18,072 bases of DNA, from NCBI GenBank assembly GCA_013695195.1, contig JACDAY010000277.1, forward strand, positions 1-18,072, read 5' to 3'. Position 1 is the stretch's first letter; each line of letters opens with the position of its first letter. The DNA is from Blastocatellia bacterium. Its GTDB lineage: Bacteria > Acidobacteriota > Blastocatellia > Pyrinomonadales > Pyrinomonadaceae. The translations under genes were made by a program, and so were the position numbers. Of the stretch, positions 6,533 through 13,705 are shown piece by piece. The notes below the pieces were generated by a model. That model had not been told where the DNA came from, made no database searches, and worked only from the letters and a program-made list of their open reading frames with translations.

Positions 6533-9500
6533 ATGAAGGCGTTTCCATTTAGAATTTCCAGATGTTCCGAAAAGTTCTTACTTTTTTCATTAATTATGCT
6601 TTTGGGAACCGTTGCAATAATGGCCCAGGCGCAGGCAAGCTCGGCTGATCTGGTCGGCACTGTCGTCGATCCAGGCGATGCCGTCGTTGGCGGAGCAACG
6701 GTAACCGTGAGGAGCCCGGCCACCGGTATAACCCGCACGACCGCATCCGACGCCGACGGAAGTTATCGATTCATTGGCCTGCCGCCCGGGGATTATGAGG
6801 TTACGTCCGAAGCAGCGACCTTTAAGAGAGTTGTCATTTCGCCTGTTAAGCTGACGGTCGGCCAAAGAGCCGAGCTTAGGATAAGCATGGAAATAGGCGG
6901 TCAGGATATAGTCGTTAATGTGTCCGGCGATTCGGTCGAGTTGATCGAAACATCCAGGACGACCGTTGCTAACACGATCGACGAAAGGAGGATCGACAAT
7001 CTCCCGATCAACGAACGCAGCGCAACAGGCTTTGCTCTTACGATTTCAACCGTCGGCCGTGATAACGGGCGTCCGATCGGCCCGGCGCCGACATCCGGCT
7101 TGAACATCGGCGGCCAGCGCGGGCGCTCGACACAGGTAAACGTCGACGGCGTGGATTTCACGGACAATTCGATAAATGCTTCACGCTCAACGGTCGGCCA
7201 GGAAGCCGTACAAGAGTTTCAGGTCTCGACAAATTCCTACACCGCAGAATTCGGCCGTGCAACCGGCGGTGTCGTAAACGTGGTAACAAAACGCGGAACA
7301 AACGCATTTAACGGCAACGTTTTCGGATTTTTGCGGGATAAAACTATTCAGGCGCGCAACGCATTTGCACCTCCGGGCGACAAACCGGATTTCACGCGCG
7401 GCCAATACGGAATAACACTGGGCGGCCCGATCGCGAGGGACCGCACATTCTTCTTCACGGCGTTCGAGGGCCGGCAGCGGCGCGAATCCGGTTTTTTCAC
7501 CACTGACGTTCGGCAGGGATTAGGCGGATCATTTACGTTAGGACCGCAAACCTACGCGAACATCACGCCCCAGCAACAGGCATTCGCAACAGCTCTAGCG
7601 GGAGGCGGGCAAGCCGCTTTAGCCGGGCTTTATCTAACATTTGTTTCGAGCGGCGGTACGACGGGATTGACCGGAACAAATCCGCTTCGCTCACCCGGCG
7701 GATCGATCCCGGCCGGTCAGGTGATCGGGCCGAGGTTTTTCCTGACCGGTGCACCGGTTCCGGTTAACACAGTAAATGCCGGAGGCGAGCCGATAGCTTT
7801 TCGCCCGCTTTTGGGTCTGGATCCCGTTTTTCCAATTCGCGATAAAACACATTATTTTTCGGTTCGTGGCGACCACAGTTTCAATTCCAACAATCAATTT
7901 ACAACGCGTTTCAGTTACAACCCGAGCAGAGTTTCCGGTATTCAGGTTGAATCGCAGAACCAGTCGCTCGGGCAAAACGATTTCTCGCGAACCGGCATTA
8001 CCGACGTTAAGGACTACTCATTCAATGCGGGGTTGAATTCGAATCTCACCAGCTCGATTTTGAATGAGCTTCGATTCAGCTACGGAAAGCGAAATACGTC
8101 CTTCCTGTCGCAAAACGGTGACGCAGTCGCTTACAACATTTCGGGTACGGCGTTTATTGGCCGCGAACTCTTTTCGCCTGTCGTCCGCACCGAAAATCGT
8201 TATCAGATCGTCGATAATCTGAACGTCGTTTGGGGCGATCATACATTCAAATTCGGCGGCGATATTAATTTTGTACAGATTCCGAGCGCAATATTCGAGT
8301 TAAACTTTGCCGGTTTGTTTAACTTCGGCGAAACTGATCTGAGGCCGTTCCTGCAGGCGTCGCTGCCGCCGGGAACGCCTTTGCCGCCGACCTGCCAGAC
8401 CAATACCCAAGCCGGCTGTATTCCTACGGCAACTCCCGTTCAGGCTTACGGTCTTGGATTGCCTTCGATTTACATTCAAGGTTTCGGCAATCCGGTCAGT
8501 GAGATCAAAAATAAGCCGCTTGCATTTTTTGCCCAGGATTCATGGAAGATTTTTTCGAGATTGACGCTCAACTACGGCATTCGATATGACATTGAGCTAA
8601 CCGACACGATTGCGCCTACCCCTTTCAGAGATACTTTGACCGGTATAAACTTATCGGCGGACGACATTCTTGCGGCACAGGACGTATTAAGCGTTCAGCA
8701 AGGCATTCCGCGGGACACAAATAATTTCGCGCCGCGGTTCGGATTCGCCTACGACCTGTTCGGCAACGCCCGCACGGTAGTTCGCGGAGCAGTCGGATTG
8801 TATTACGATCATCCTCTGCTTGCCCTCGCATTCAATTCCGATATTGCCGACAACACGCAGCAGCAGCAAGCCGTACTGCTGCCGGGAAGCCCAAACCCGG
8901 CTGAGCTTTTGAACGCGGTACAGGTTTTTCAGGGAACGGTCTGTACGACTGCGTCGGCAAATCCTATTTGCCCGGCGGGATTCAATACGCCGGGTGCGGC
9001 GCCGTCTGCTCAATATCAATTCGGCAGGCAGCGGTTCAACGACCAGACGTTTCCGGGTTTCGGGCCGATTTTGCCCTTTGTGTTACCGGTAGCACAGGAC
9101 TTTAAATATGCTTCGGCGACTCAGGCAAGCCTTGGTATAGAACAACGGCTTACTACTAATATGTCGCTTGGCGTGTCTTATATTTTCGTCGGTGCCCATA
9201 ATCTTCCGCATCCAACTGATCGCAACACACCGAACGTAGGATTTCTCATTCAGAATTTTCAGCGTTGTTTCGGCAGGCTGCCTATCAACACAACCGAAGC
9301 AAACCTGACGGATCCCCGCACCTGTACAGTTCCCGGCTTTGTAAACGTAATACCGGGAATGATCTCGGTAAACACAACCAACGGCCAACGAGTTATCAAT
9401 CCGGCCATTGCGAATTTTTTCCGTCCGAGCGCTCCTAACTATTTTCTGGCCCAGGCATTGTCAGGCGGCGCGGTAACAAAAGCGGTCCTCGATTCACAGC

Positions 9501-10261
9501 TGGGAGGCACTTTGAGAACGCCCGGCGTCATCTCTCCGTTTGGTTCTGTAAATGCACAGGTTTCCGACGGAAATTCCAGTTACAACGCGATGAACGCAGA
9601 GCTTAAACGCCGATTTGCCAATAATTTTACATTTTTGGCCAGTTATACATGGGCTCATTCTATCGATGATTCATCCGATTTGCAGACACTGCTTCTCGCG
9701 CAGGATGTCAACCGATTTGATCTTGAAAGGGCCGATTCGCTCTTTGATCAACGTCATCGATTTGTCTTTAGCGGCGTGCTGACCTCGCCGCAGGGATGGC
9801 GAAATGCCGGCGGTTGGGGCCGCAGACTTCTGGCGGATTTCACGATTGCTCCGATAATTGAAATTTCGTCGGGAAGGCCGTTTAATATAATCACAAACAG
9901 TGATACTAATGCCGATCAGTCTACCCAAACTGACAGGCCGAACGTTGCGGCGGACGGCACTTTGGTTCGTCCTGATCCGTTCACGATCGGCAATTTGGGC
10001 CGTAACCGCGGTATCACGCACGGGTACGCTTCGGTAGATCTGCGAATAAGCAGGGCGTTTTATTTTAGCGAACGCGTGAGGGCAGACATTATCGTGGAAG
10101 GTTTCAACCTGTTCAACCGTTTCAACGAAGCGTCTGCGTCACCGCTCTTTACGGATGTCAACGCTTTCGGCGAACGCGACGGCGGCGGCCGCTATTTCAG
10201 CCGTCCGACCGCAACTTACGATCAACGGCAGTTCCAACTTGGCTTGAAGTTCAGCTTTTAG
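6533..10261 (+). CDS. Oar-like TonB-dependent outer-membrane receptor with carboxypeptidase-regulatory-like domain
   Basis: A 1242-residue outer-membrane transporter/adhesin-like protein. Residues 1-33 are a signal peptide (FLLFSLIMLLGTVAIMAQAQA). Residues about 36-120 form a carboxypeptidase-regulatory-like (CarboxypepD_reg) beta-sandwich (LVGTVVDPGDAVVGGATVTV ... GSYRFIGLPPGDYEV). A plug domain follows, with VNVDGVDFTDN and GRATGGVVNVVTKRGTNAFNG. The rest is a large beta-barrel with alternating aromatic strands (FAQDSWKIFSRLTLNYGIRYD; NYGIRYD is typical) and it ends QLGLKFSF, the terminal Phe expected of barrel proteins. Oar-like receptors are expanded in Acidobacteriota and take up large ligands with TonB energy; the ligand is not predictable. 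No SusD partner is adjacent, and a terminator directly follows, so it is probably monocistronic. Start fixed by AAGGAG 6 nt upstream. Confidence 0.93.
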   Translation: MKAFPFRISRCSEKFLLFSLIMLLGTVAIMAQAQASSADLVGTVVDPGDAVVGGATVTVRSPATGITRTTASDADGSYRFIGLPPGDYEVTSEAATFKRVVISPVKLTVGQRAELRISMEIGGQDIVVNVSGDSVELIETSRTTVANTIDERRIDNLPINERSATGFALTISTVGRDNGRPIGPAPTSGLNIGGQRGRSTQVNVDGVDFTDNSINASRSTVGQEAVQEFQVSTNSYTAEFGRATGGVVNVVTKRGTNAFNGNVFGFLRDKTIQARNAFAPPGDKPDFTRGQYGITLGGPIARDRTFFFTAFEGRQRRESGFFTTDVRQGLGGSFTLGPQTYANITPQQQAFATALAGGGQAALAGLYLTFVSSGGTTGLTGTNPLRSPGGSIPAGQVIGPRFFLTGAPVPVNTVNAGGEPIAFRPLLGLDPVFPIRDKTHYFSVRGDHSFNSNNQFTTRFSYNPSRVSGIQVESQNQSLGQNDFSRTGITDVKDYSFNAGLNSNLTSSILNELRFSYGKRNTSFLSQNGDAVAYNISGTAFIGRELFSPVVRTENRYQIVDNLNVVWGDHTFKFGGDINFVQIPSAIFELNFAGLFNFGETDLRPFLQASLPPGTPLPPTCQTNTQAGCIPTATPVQAYGLGLPSIYIQGFGNPVSEIKNKPLAFFAQDSWKIFSRLTLNYGIRYDIELTDTIAPTPFRDTLTGINLSADDILAAQDVLSVQQGIPRDTNNFAPRFGFAYDLFGNARTVVRGAVGLYYDHPLLALAFNSDIADNTQQQQAVLLPGSPNPAELLNAVQVFQGTVCTTASANPICPAGFNTPGAAPSAQYQFGRQRFNDQTFPGFGPILPFVLPVAQDFKYASATQASLGIEQRLTTNMSLGVSYIFVGAHNLPHPTDRNTPNVGFLIQNFQRCFGRLPINTTEANLTDPRTCTVPGFVNVIPGMISVNTTNGQRVINPAIANFFRPSAPNYFLAQALSGGAVTKAVLDSQLGGTLRTPGVISPFGSVNAQVSDGNSSYNAMNAELKRRFANNFTFLASYTWAHSIDDSSDLQTLLLAQDVNRFDLERADSLFDQRHRFVFSGVLTSPQGWRNAGGWGRRLLADFTIAPIIEISSGRPFNIITNSDTNADQSTQTDRPNVAADGTLVRPDPFTIGNLGRNRGITHGYASVDLRISRAFYFSERVRADIIVEGFNLFNRFNEASASPLFTDVNAFGERDGGGRYFSRPTATYDQRQFQLGLKFSF

Positions 10262-10298
10262 TTGAATAATGTAACGCTGCCTTCCAGGCGGCTGTCGC

Positions 10299-10320
10299 GG
10301 CGGCATCTTGCCGCCTTTTT
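10299..10320 (+). terminator. Rho-independent terminator after the receptor gene
   Basis: GGCGGCA-TCT-TGCCGCC forms a perfect 7-bp GC-rich stem directly followed by TTTTT, 38 bp after the receptor stop codon. Confidence 0.85.
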
Positions 10321-10392
10321 GTAATTTCGCCACTGACAAGCTTTTACCTAGGGCGTTGCACTTCTTATCGAATATATTTTTCCACTGATTTT

Positions 10393-11352
10393 GTGGATAA
10401 TTCTTTTGTGACTTCATTAACCGATAAGATCAAGCAACAGGCTCTAGCTATTGGGTTCGACAAGGTCGGAATCGTTCGTGCCGAAGCTCTTGAAGAAGAA
10501 AGTACGAGCTTGGTGAAATGGCTCGGTAAAGGCTTTCATGGAGAAATGGTCTGGATGGAACGCGAACCGGAAAAACGCGCCGATCCGCGGCTGCTTTTTC
10601 CTGATGCCAGATCTATGATCGTCGTGGCGCTGAATTATTACACCCCACACGAACACGACAACGATCCCGCCTCCGGCAAGATCTCACGATATGCCTGGGG
10701 CGACGATTATCACGATGTAGTTAAAGAAAAATTGAGCGGTCTGTTGGCGTGGATTAAATCGGAAAACCCCGCGGCGGAAGGGAAACTTTGTGTCGATACC
10801 GCGCCGATAATGGATAAAGCCTGGGCTGTCCGCGCCGGGCTTGGCTGGCTAGGCAAACATTCCAATGTGATTACAAAGGAATTTGGTTCATGGGTTTTTA
10901 TCGGCGAGATCCTGCTGAACCTCGACCTCGAATATGATACAGATACAGTGCTCGATCATTGCGGAACATGCACCGCATGTATCGACGCATGTCCGACATC
11001 GGCGATTGTAGAGCCGTATGTTGTCGATTCAAAAAAATGCATTTCATACGCGACTATTGAGCTGCGCACGCTCGACCTGCCGAAACATTTTTCGGAAAAT
11101 CTCACCGGCTGGATTTACGGCTGCGATATTTGCCAGGACGTGTGTCCCTGGAACCGTTTTGAAAAACCAAGTGAAGAAGCACGATTTGCGCCGAGGTCGG
11201 GTGAAACATCTGTCAGACTCGAATTCGTCGAGTCTCTCACGCCCGAAAAATATGCCGAGCGATTTCGCGGAAGCGCCGTCAAACGAGCAAAACTTGGCGA
11301 TTTGCAGCGGAATGCTAAGGCGATAAAAAAACAGACTGATATGCGGAAATAA
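10393..11352 (+). CDS. queG: Epoxyqueuosine reductase QueG
   Basis: QueG is a cobalamin- and iron-sulfur-dependent enzyme that reduces epoxyqueuosine to queuosine in the wobble base of certain tRNAs, the last step of the pathway, in the cytoplasm. Visible signatures are IGFDKVGIVRAE at the start, ALNYYTP near 75, DTAPIMDKAWAVRAGLGWLGKH near 135-155, and two [4Fe-4S] cluster motifs: CGTCTACIDACPT near 195 and CDICQDVCPW near 245. At 319 residues it is a little shorter than many homologues, lacking the C-terminal HEAT-like extension. No ATG start is available: GTG at 10393 is used here, with GTG at 10408 as an alternative; neither has a good SD. It follows the receptor terminator, so it is transcribed separately. 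Confidence 0.93.
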   Translation: MDNSFVTSLTDKIKQQALAIGFDKVGIVRAEALEEESTSLVKWLGKGFHGEMVWMEREPEKRADPRLLFPDARSMIVVALNYYTPHEHDNDPASGKISRYAWGDDYHDVVKEKLSGLLAWIKSENPAAEGKLCVDTAPIMDKAWAVRAGLGWLGKHSNVITKEFGSWVFIGEILLNLDLEYDTDTVLDHCGTCTACIDACPTSAIVEPYVVDSKKCISYATIELRTLDLPKHFSENLTGWIYGCDICQDVCPWNRFEKPSEEARFAPRSGETSVRLEFVESLTPEKYAERFRGSAVKRAKLGDLQRNAKAIKKQTDMRK

Positions 11353-11403
11353 TCAACTATAAGGCATACATTTCGACTTTAAACTCTCTATTAGGAACTC
11401 TAA

Positions 11404-11429
11404 AATTTTTAAAGATTTCTTTAAAAATT
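11404..11429 (+). terminator. AT-rich perfect hairpin, possible terminator of queG
   Basis: AATTTTTAAAG-ATTT-CTTTAAAAATT is a perfect 11-bp inverted repeat with a 4-nt loop, about 50 bp after the queG stop. The stem is almost all A-T and no clean T-run follows, so termination is only a possibility. Confidence 0.35.
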
Positions 11430-11465
11430 AGCGGTTAGGTGTGTTGACATAAGGATTTCAGCTTC

Positions 11466-11605
11466 ATAGGAGCGATATGTTTGTAGAGAATCGTTAACGA
11501 TGCCGTCCTAGCTGCATCGCGGCGGCATGTTTATACCCCGCTCCTATCGGAGCTCAGCCGGTATGGCTAATTTTAACTACAAACATGCAGTTCCTAACGG
11601 AACTA
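11466..11605. repeat. Compound intergenic repeat with CTACAAACAT arms and CTCC-GGAG hairpins
   Basis: Arms 11469-11486 (GGAGCGATATGTTTGTAG) and 11577-11594 are inverted copies matching at 14 of 18 positions. A third ATGTTTATA copy sits at 11526-11534. Two small hairpins share a design: GCTCC-TATC-GGAGC (11540-11553) and AGTTCC-TAAC-GGAACT (11589-11604). The whole reads as two or three degenerate units in mixed orientation. I recall similar CTACAAACATGTCGCTCC-type intergenic repeats from other environmental bacteria, unverified. Confidence 0.6.
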
Positions 11606-11694
11606 AGATGAAAATCTCCTTACCCTAGTTGAAAGTTAATCGCCGCATATACATCTGTTCCCCTTTGGTCGATAAATTAAGTATTATATATAAC

Positions 11695-12687
11695 GTGCCA
11701 TTGCTTGACGCTCATAATCGAACCATCCGTGACCTTCGAATTTCGCTTACGGACAGGTGCAATTTCAGATGCTTCTATTGCCTGCCGAACGGTGAGCCGC
11801 CGCTTGCGCGCAAGGACACCATTCTTACATTTGAAGAAATTGCATACATTTCTGAGATATTTGTCTCGCTCGGAATTCAGAAGATTCGGCTGACCGGCGG
11901 CGAGCCGCTTTTGCGAAAGGACGTTCCAGTGATGGTTGCGCAATTGGCGCGTCTAAAACCCCGTTTGACCGACCTGGCTTTGACAACCAACGGCTTCGAT
12001 TTTACCCGAAAGGCGGGTAGCCTGAAAGATGCCGGGCTGGATCGTGTTACGCTCAGTCTCGACAGCTTAAAAGCGGACAGGTTCCATGAGATAACCGGCG
12101 TCGATGCGCTCGACAAAGTCTTAACAGCGATCGAATCTGCAAAATCGTTTGGCTTTGATCCGGTAAAAATTAACGCGGTTATCGTTCGCGGCTGCAATGA
12201 CGACGAGATCGTCGATTTTGCCCGTTTTGCCCGCGAAAACGACGTGAAGATGCGTTTTATAGAATTCATGCCGCTCGATTCCGGGCATGATTGGCAGCGA
12301 AGCTCTGTCGTCTCAGGGAATGAAATCTACGAAGCGATCCATAGCCAATTTCCGCTAAAGTTAAAAAATAGCAGCCGGGAAAGTGAGACGGCCTGGAAAT
12401 ACGAATTTTCCGACGGTGGAAAAGGTGAGATCGGGATCATTGCTCCCGTAACCGAGATGTTCTGCGGAGCCTGCTCGCGTATCAGGCTCACCGCCGACGG
12501 GCAGATCAGAACGTGCCTGTTTTCAACGAACGAACATAATTTACGTGATTTCGTCCGAAGCGGCGCAAGCCGGGAAGAGATCGTCGAGTTTATCCAGGGT
12601 GTCGTGATTAAAAAGGAACCGCGCCATCATATCAACGACCCCAAATTCGTTCAGCCCGCAAGAACAATGAGCTTTATAGGCGGATAG
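11695..12687 (+). CDS. moaA: GTP 3',8-cyclase MoaA (radical SAM)
   Basis: MoaA opens molybdenum-cofactor synthesis: with MoaC it converts GTP to cyclic pyranopterin via (8S)-3',8-cyclo-GTP. The N-terminal radical-SAM motif C22-x3-C26-x2-C29 (CNFRCFYC) follows RDLRISLTDR. LTGGEPLLRKD is the SAM-binding GGE motif. The second [4Fe-4S] cluster is given by FCGACSRIRLTADG and TCLF near 265-290. The chain ends in GG, as MoaA does for GTP binding. A longer frame from a TTG at 11629 exists, but family members begin PLLDxxxRxIRDLRIS, so GTG 11695 (giving 330 residues, the normal size) is chosen. No SD is seen. No other moa gene is in the window. Confidence 0.93.
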   Translation: MPLLDAHNRTIRDLRISLTDRCNFRCFYCLPNGEPPLARKDTILTFEEIAYISEIFVSLGIQKIRLTGGEPLLRKDVPVMVAQLARLKPRLTDLALTTNGFDFTRKAGSLKDAGLDRVTLSLDSLKADRFHEITGVDALDKVLTAIESAKSFGFDPVKINAVIVRGCNDDEIVDFARFARENDVKMRFIEFMPLDSGHDWQRSSVVSGNEIYEAIHSQFPLKLKNSSRESETAWKYEFSDGGKGEIGIIAPVTEMFCGACSRIRLTADGQIRTCLFSTNEHNLRDFVRSGASREEIVEFIQGVVIKKEPRHHINDPKFVQPARTMSFIGG

Positions 12688-12691
12688 ACTT

Positions 12692-13021
12692 TTACTGCCC
12701 TTTTATTTTCACGACGTTTCTTTCGATTGCCGCACCCGCCGCCAAACCGGCTCGCGATTTAGCGACGCCTGTGTGTACCGCCGCAAAGCGTGTATCGCTT
12801 TTCCGTAGGTCATCCGCGTTCTCGTAGGAATAGAATGGATTGATAAATTTAATTCCAGGGAGAAACGGCATTCCGCCCATCACGATATCCTCAATGCTCG
12901 GCTGGGTTGCCGAGGTAAGAGCTACCGATTCGCCGTCGCAGCCCAGACCAGCCGTGATCCAAAGAATCGGGATCTCTTCGACGCCGTTCGGATGGCGATG
13001 TTCGTCGTTTCGACTCATCAT
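12692..13021 (-). pseudogene. Internally deleted remnant of a group 1h-type [NiFe]-hydrogenase small subunit (hhyS)
   Basis: The open frame starts at ATG 13021 (an alternative GTG at 13075 overlaps the recX stop). It encodes the N-terminus of a high-affinity uptake hydrogenase small subunit: IPILWITAGLGCDGESVALT, then SATQPSIEDIVMGG and INPFYSYENADD. An intact subunit has about 330-360 residues. Here the frame continues only with an unrelated tail to 12692. In another frame (about 12813 to a stop at 12709) TYGKAIHALRRYTQASLNRE followed by PVWRR matches the usual C-terminus of the same subunit. The central two-thirds, with most cluster cysteines (CTCATYGG, PGCP and so on), is absent. I infer an internal deletion of roughly 230-250 codons that joins the ends out of frame near 12801-12815. 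No large-subunit gene is present. The protein, if made, cannot carry the normal cluster set. Confidence 0.75.
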
Positions 13022-13074
13022 GTATTTTGCGGCAGGATAATAAAAAATGCAGTCTGGGTTTGCTGAATTATACA

Positions 13075-13626
13075 CTACTCGTTTCGCAAATCTTGTTCTA
13101 ATTCACCTTTTGAAATTTCTGCCATCCGACTGCGGATCAGATCGTAAGAAAATCCTTGCCGCAGAAGGTGGTCGTAGAATTTTTTTTTGTCTTCGCGTGT
13201 TTCAGGCCTGCCTTTTAGCCTGAGACGTTTTTCAATCGCAAGATTGATCAAATTTCCTTCAGGCATTTTTTCGAAAGCCGACACAATTGCTTCATCGACA
13301 ATTTCTTTATCAAGCTGTTTGCGGGAAAGTGCTTGCTGCAGACGCCGTTTTCCCTGAGGTTTTTGCCGAAGCTTTGACAGGGCGAGGCTGCGTGCAAACT
13401 GCTGGTCGTCCACGTATTTATATTCCTTCAGCTTTTTGATCACGCTGTTGACTATCTCTTCGTTAGTCCAGACTTTTTCGAGCAGCCGTTCACGGAGTTC
13501 GCCTATGGAGCGCGGCTTGGCTGAGAGGAGTTTTACGGCCCGGTTCATCGTTCGCTCACGGGATTTATCCGCGTCGTTTATTATTCTTTCCCTAACCTGG
13601 TCAAAATCGGAACGTTTCCGCCACAT
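13075..13626 (-). CDS. recX: Regulatory protein RecX
   Basis: RecX binds RecA filaments and limits RecA activity in recombination and the SOS response. The 183-residue protein has a charged N-terminal extension (about 1-25) and then the three-helix RecX repeats: MNRAVKLLSAKPRSIGELRERL, the family-typical KLKEYKYVDDQQFARSLA, and later FYDHLLRQGFSYDLIRSRM. The start is an ATG (MWRKRSDF) with no clear SD. Its TAG stop overlaps by one base a GTG that could start the downstream hydrogenase-remnant frame (TAGTG). It diverges from truB across 79 bp. recA is not in the window. Confidence 0.9.
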   Translation of the reverse strand: MWRKRSDFDQVRERIINDADKSRERTMNRAVKLLSAKPRSIGELRERLLEKVWTNEEIVNSVIKKLKEYKYVDDQQFARSLALSKLRQKPQGKRRLQQALSRKQLDKEIVDEAIVSAFEKMPEGNLINLAIEKRLRLKGRPETREDKKKFYDHLLRQGFSYDLIRSRMAEISKGELEQDLRNE

Positions 13627-13705
13627 TAACTTTAATCTTACATTCGATTAAGGATTTCGATAAGCGGCACGTCCGTTTACGCAAGCATTAGTTTAGAATT
13701 ATTTA

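Larger units (their letters stand above)
11353..11694. other. Gene-free stretch between queG and moaA
   Basis: About 340 bp without a supported gene. It contains a faint heptamer-like stretch (11374-11405, AACTCTC...AACTCTA), an 11-bp AT-rich hairpin (11404-11429) and a multi-hairpin repeat block (about 11466-11605). An AT-rich segment then leads into moaA. No tRNA or riboswitch fold is recognised; in particular I see no convincing moco riboswitch. Confidence 0.5.

Noticed and set aside
6590..10021. Several antisense open frames of 60-116 codons across the receptor gene
   Set aside because: They are shadows of a long GC-biased coding frame: no RBS, no recognisable domains, and Arg/Ser-rich composition typical of reverse frames.
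11353..11694. Moco riboswitch or other structured leader upstream of moaA
   Set aside because: The hairpins there are repeat-like and lie more than 85 bp before the start; I could not recognise the conserved core of a moco-type element, and the arms match each other better than any riboswitch layout.
12692..13075. Reading the small gene after moaA as moaE, moaD or another molybdopterin gene because of its neighbour
   Set aside because: The residues (LWITAGLGCDGESVALT, QPSIEDIV) are those of a hydrogenase small subunit; no MoaE or MoaD motif is present, and the gene is on the opposite strand.
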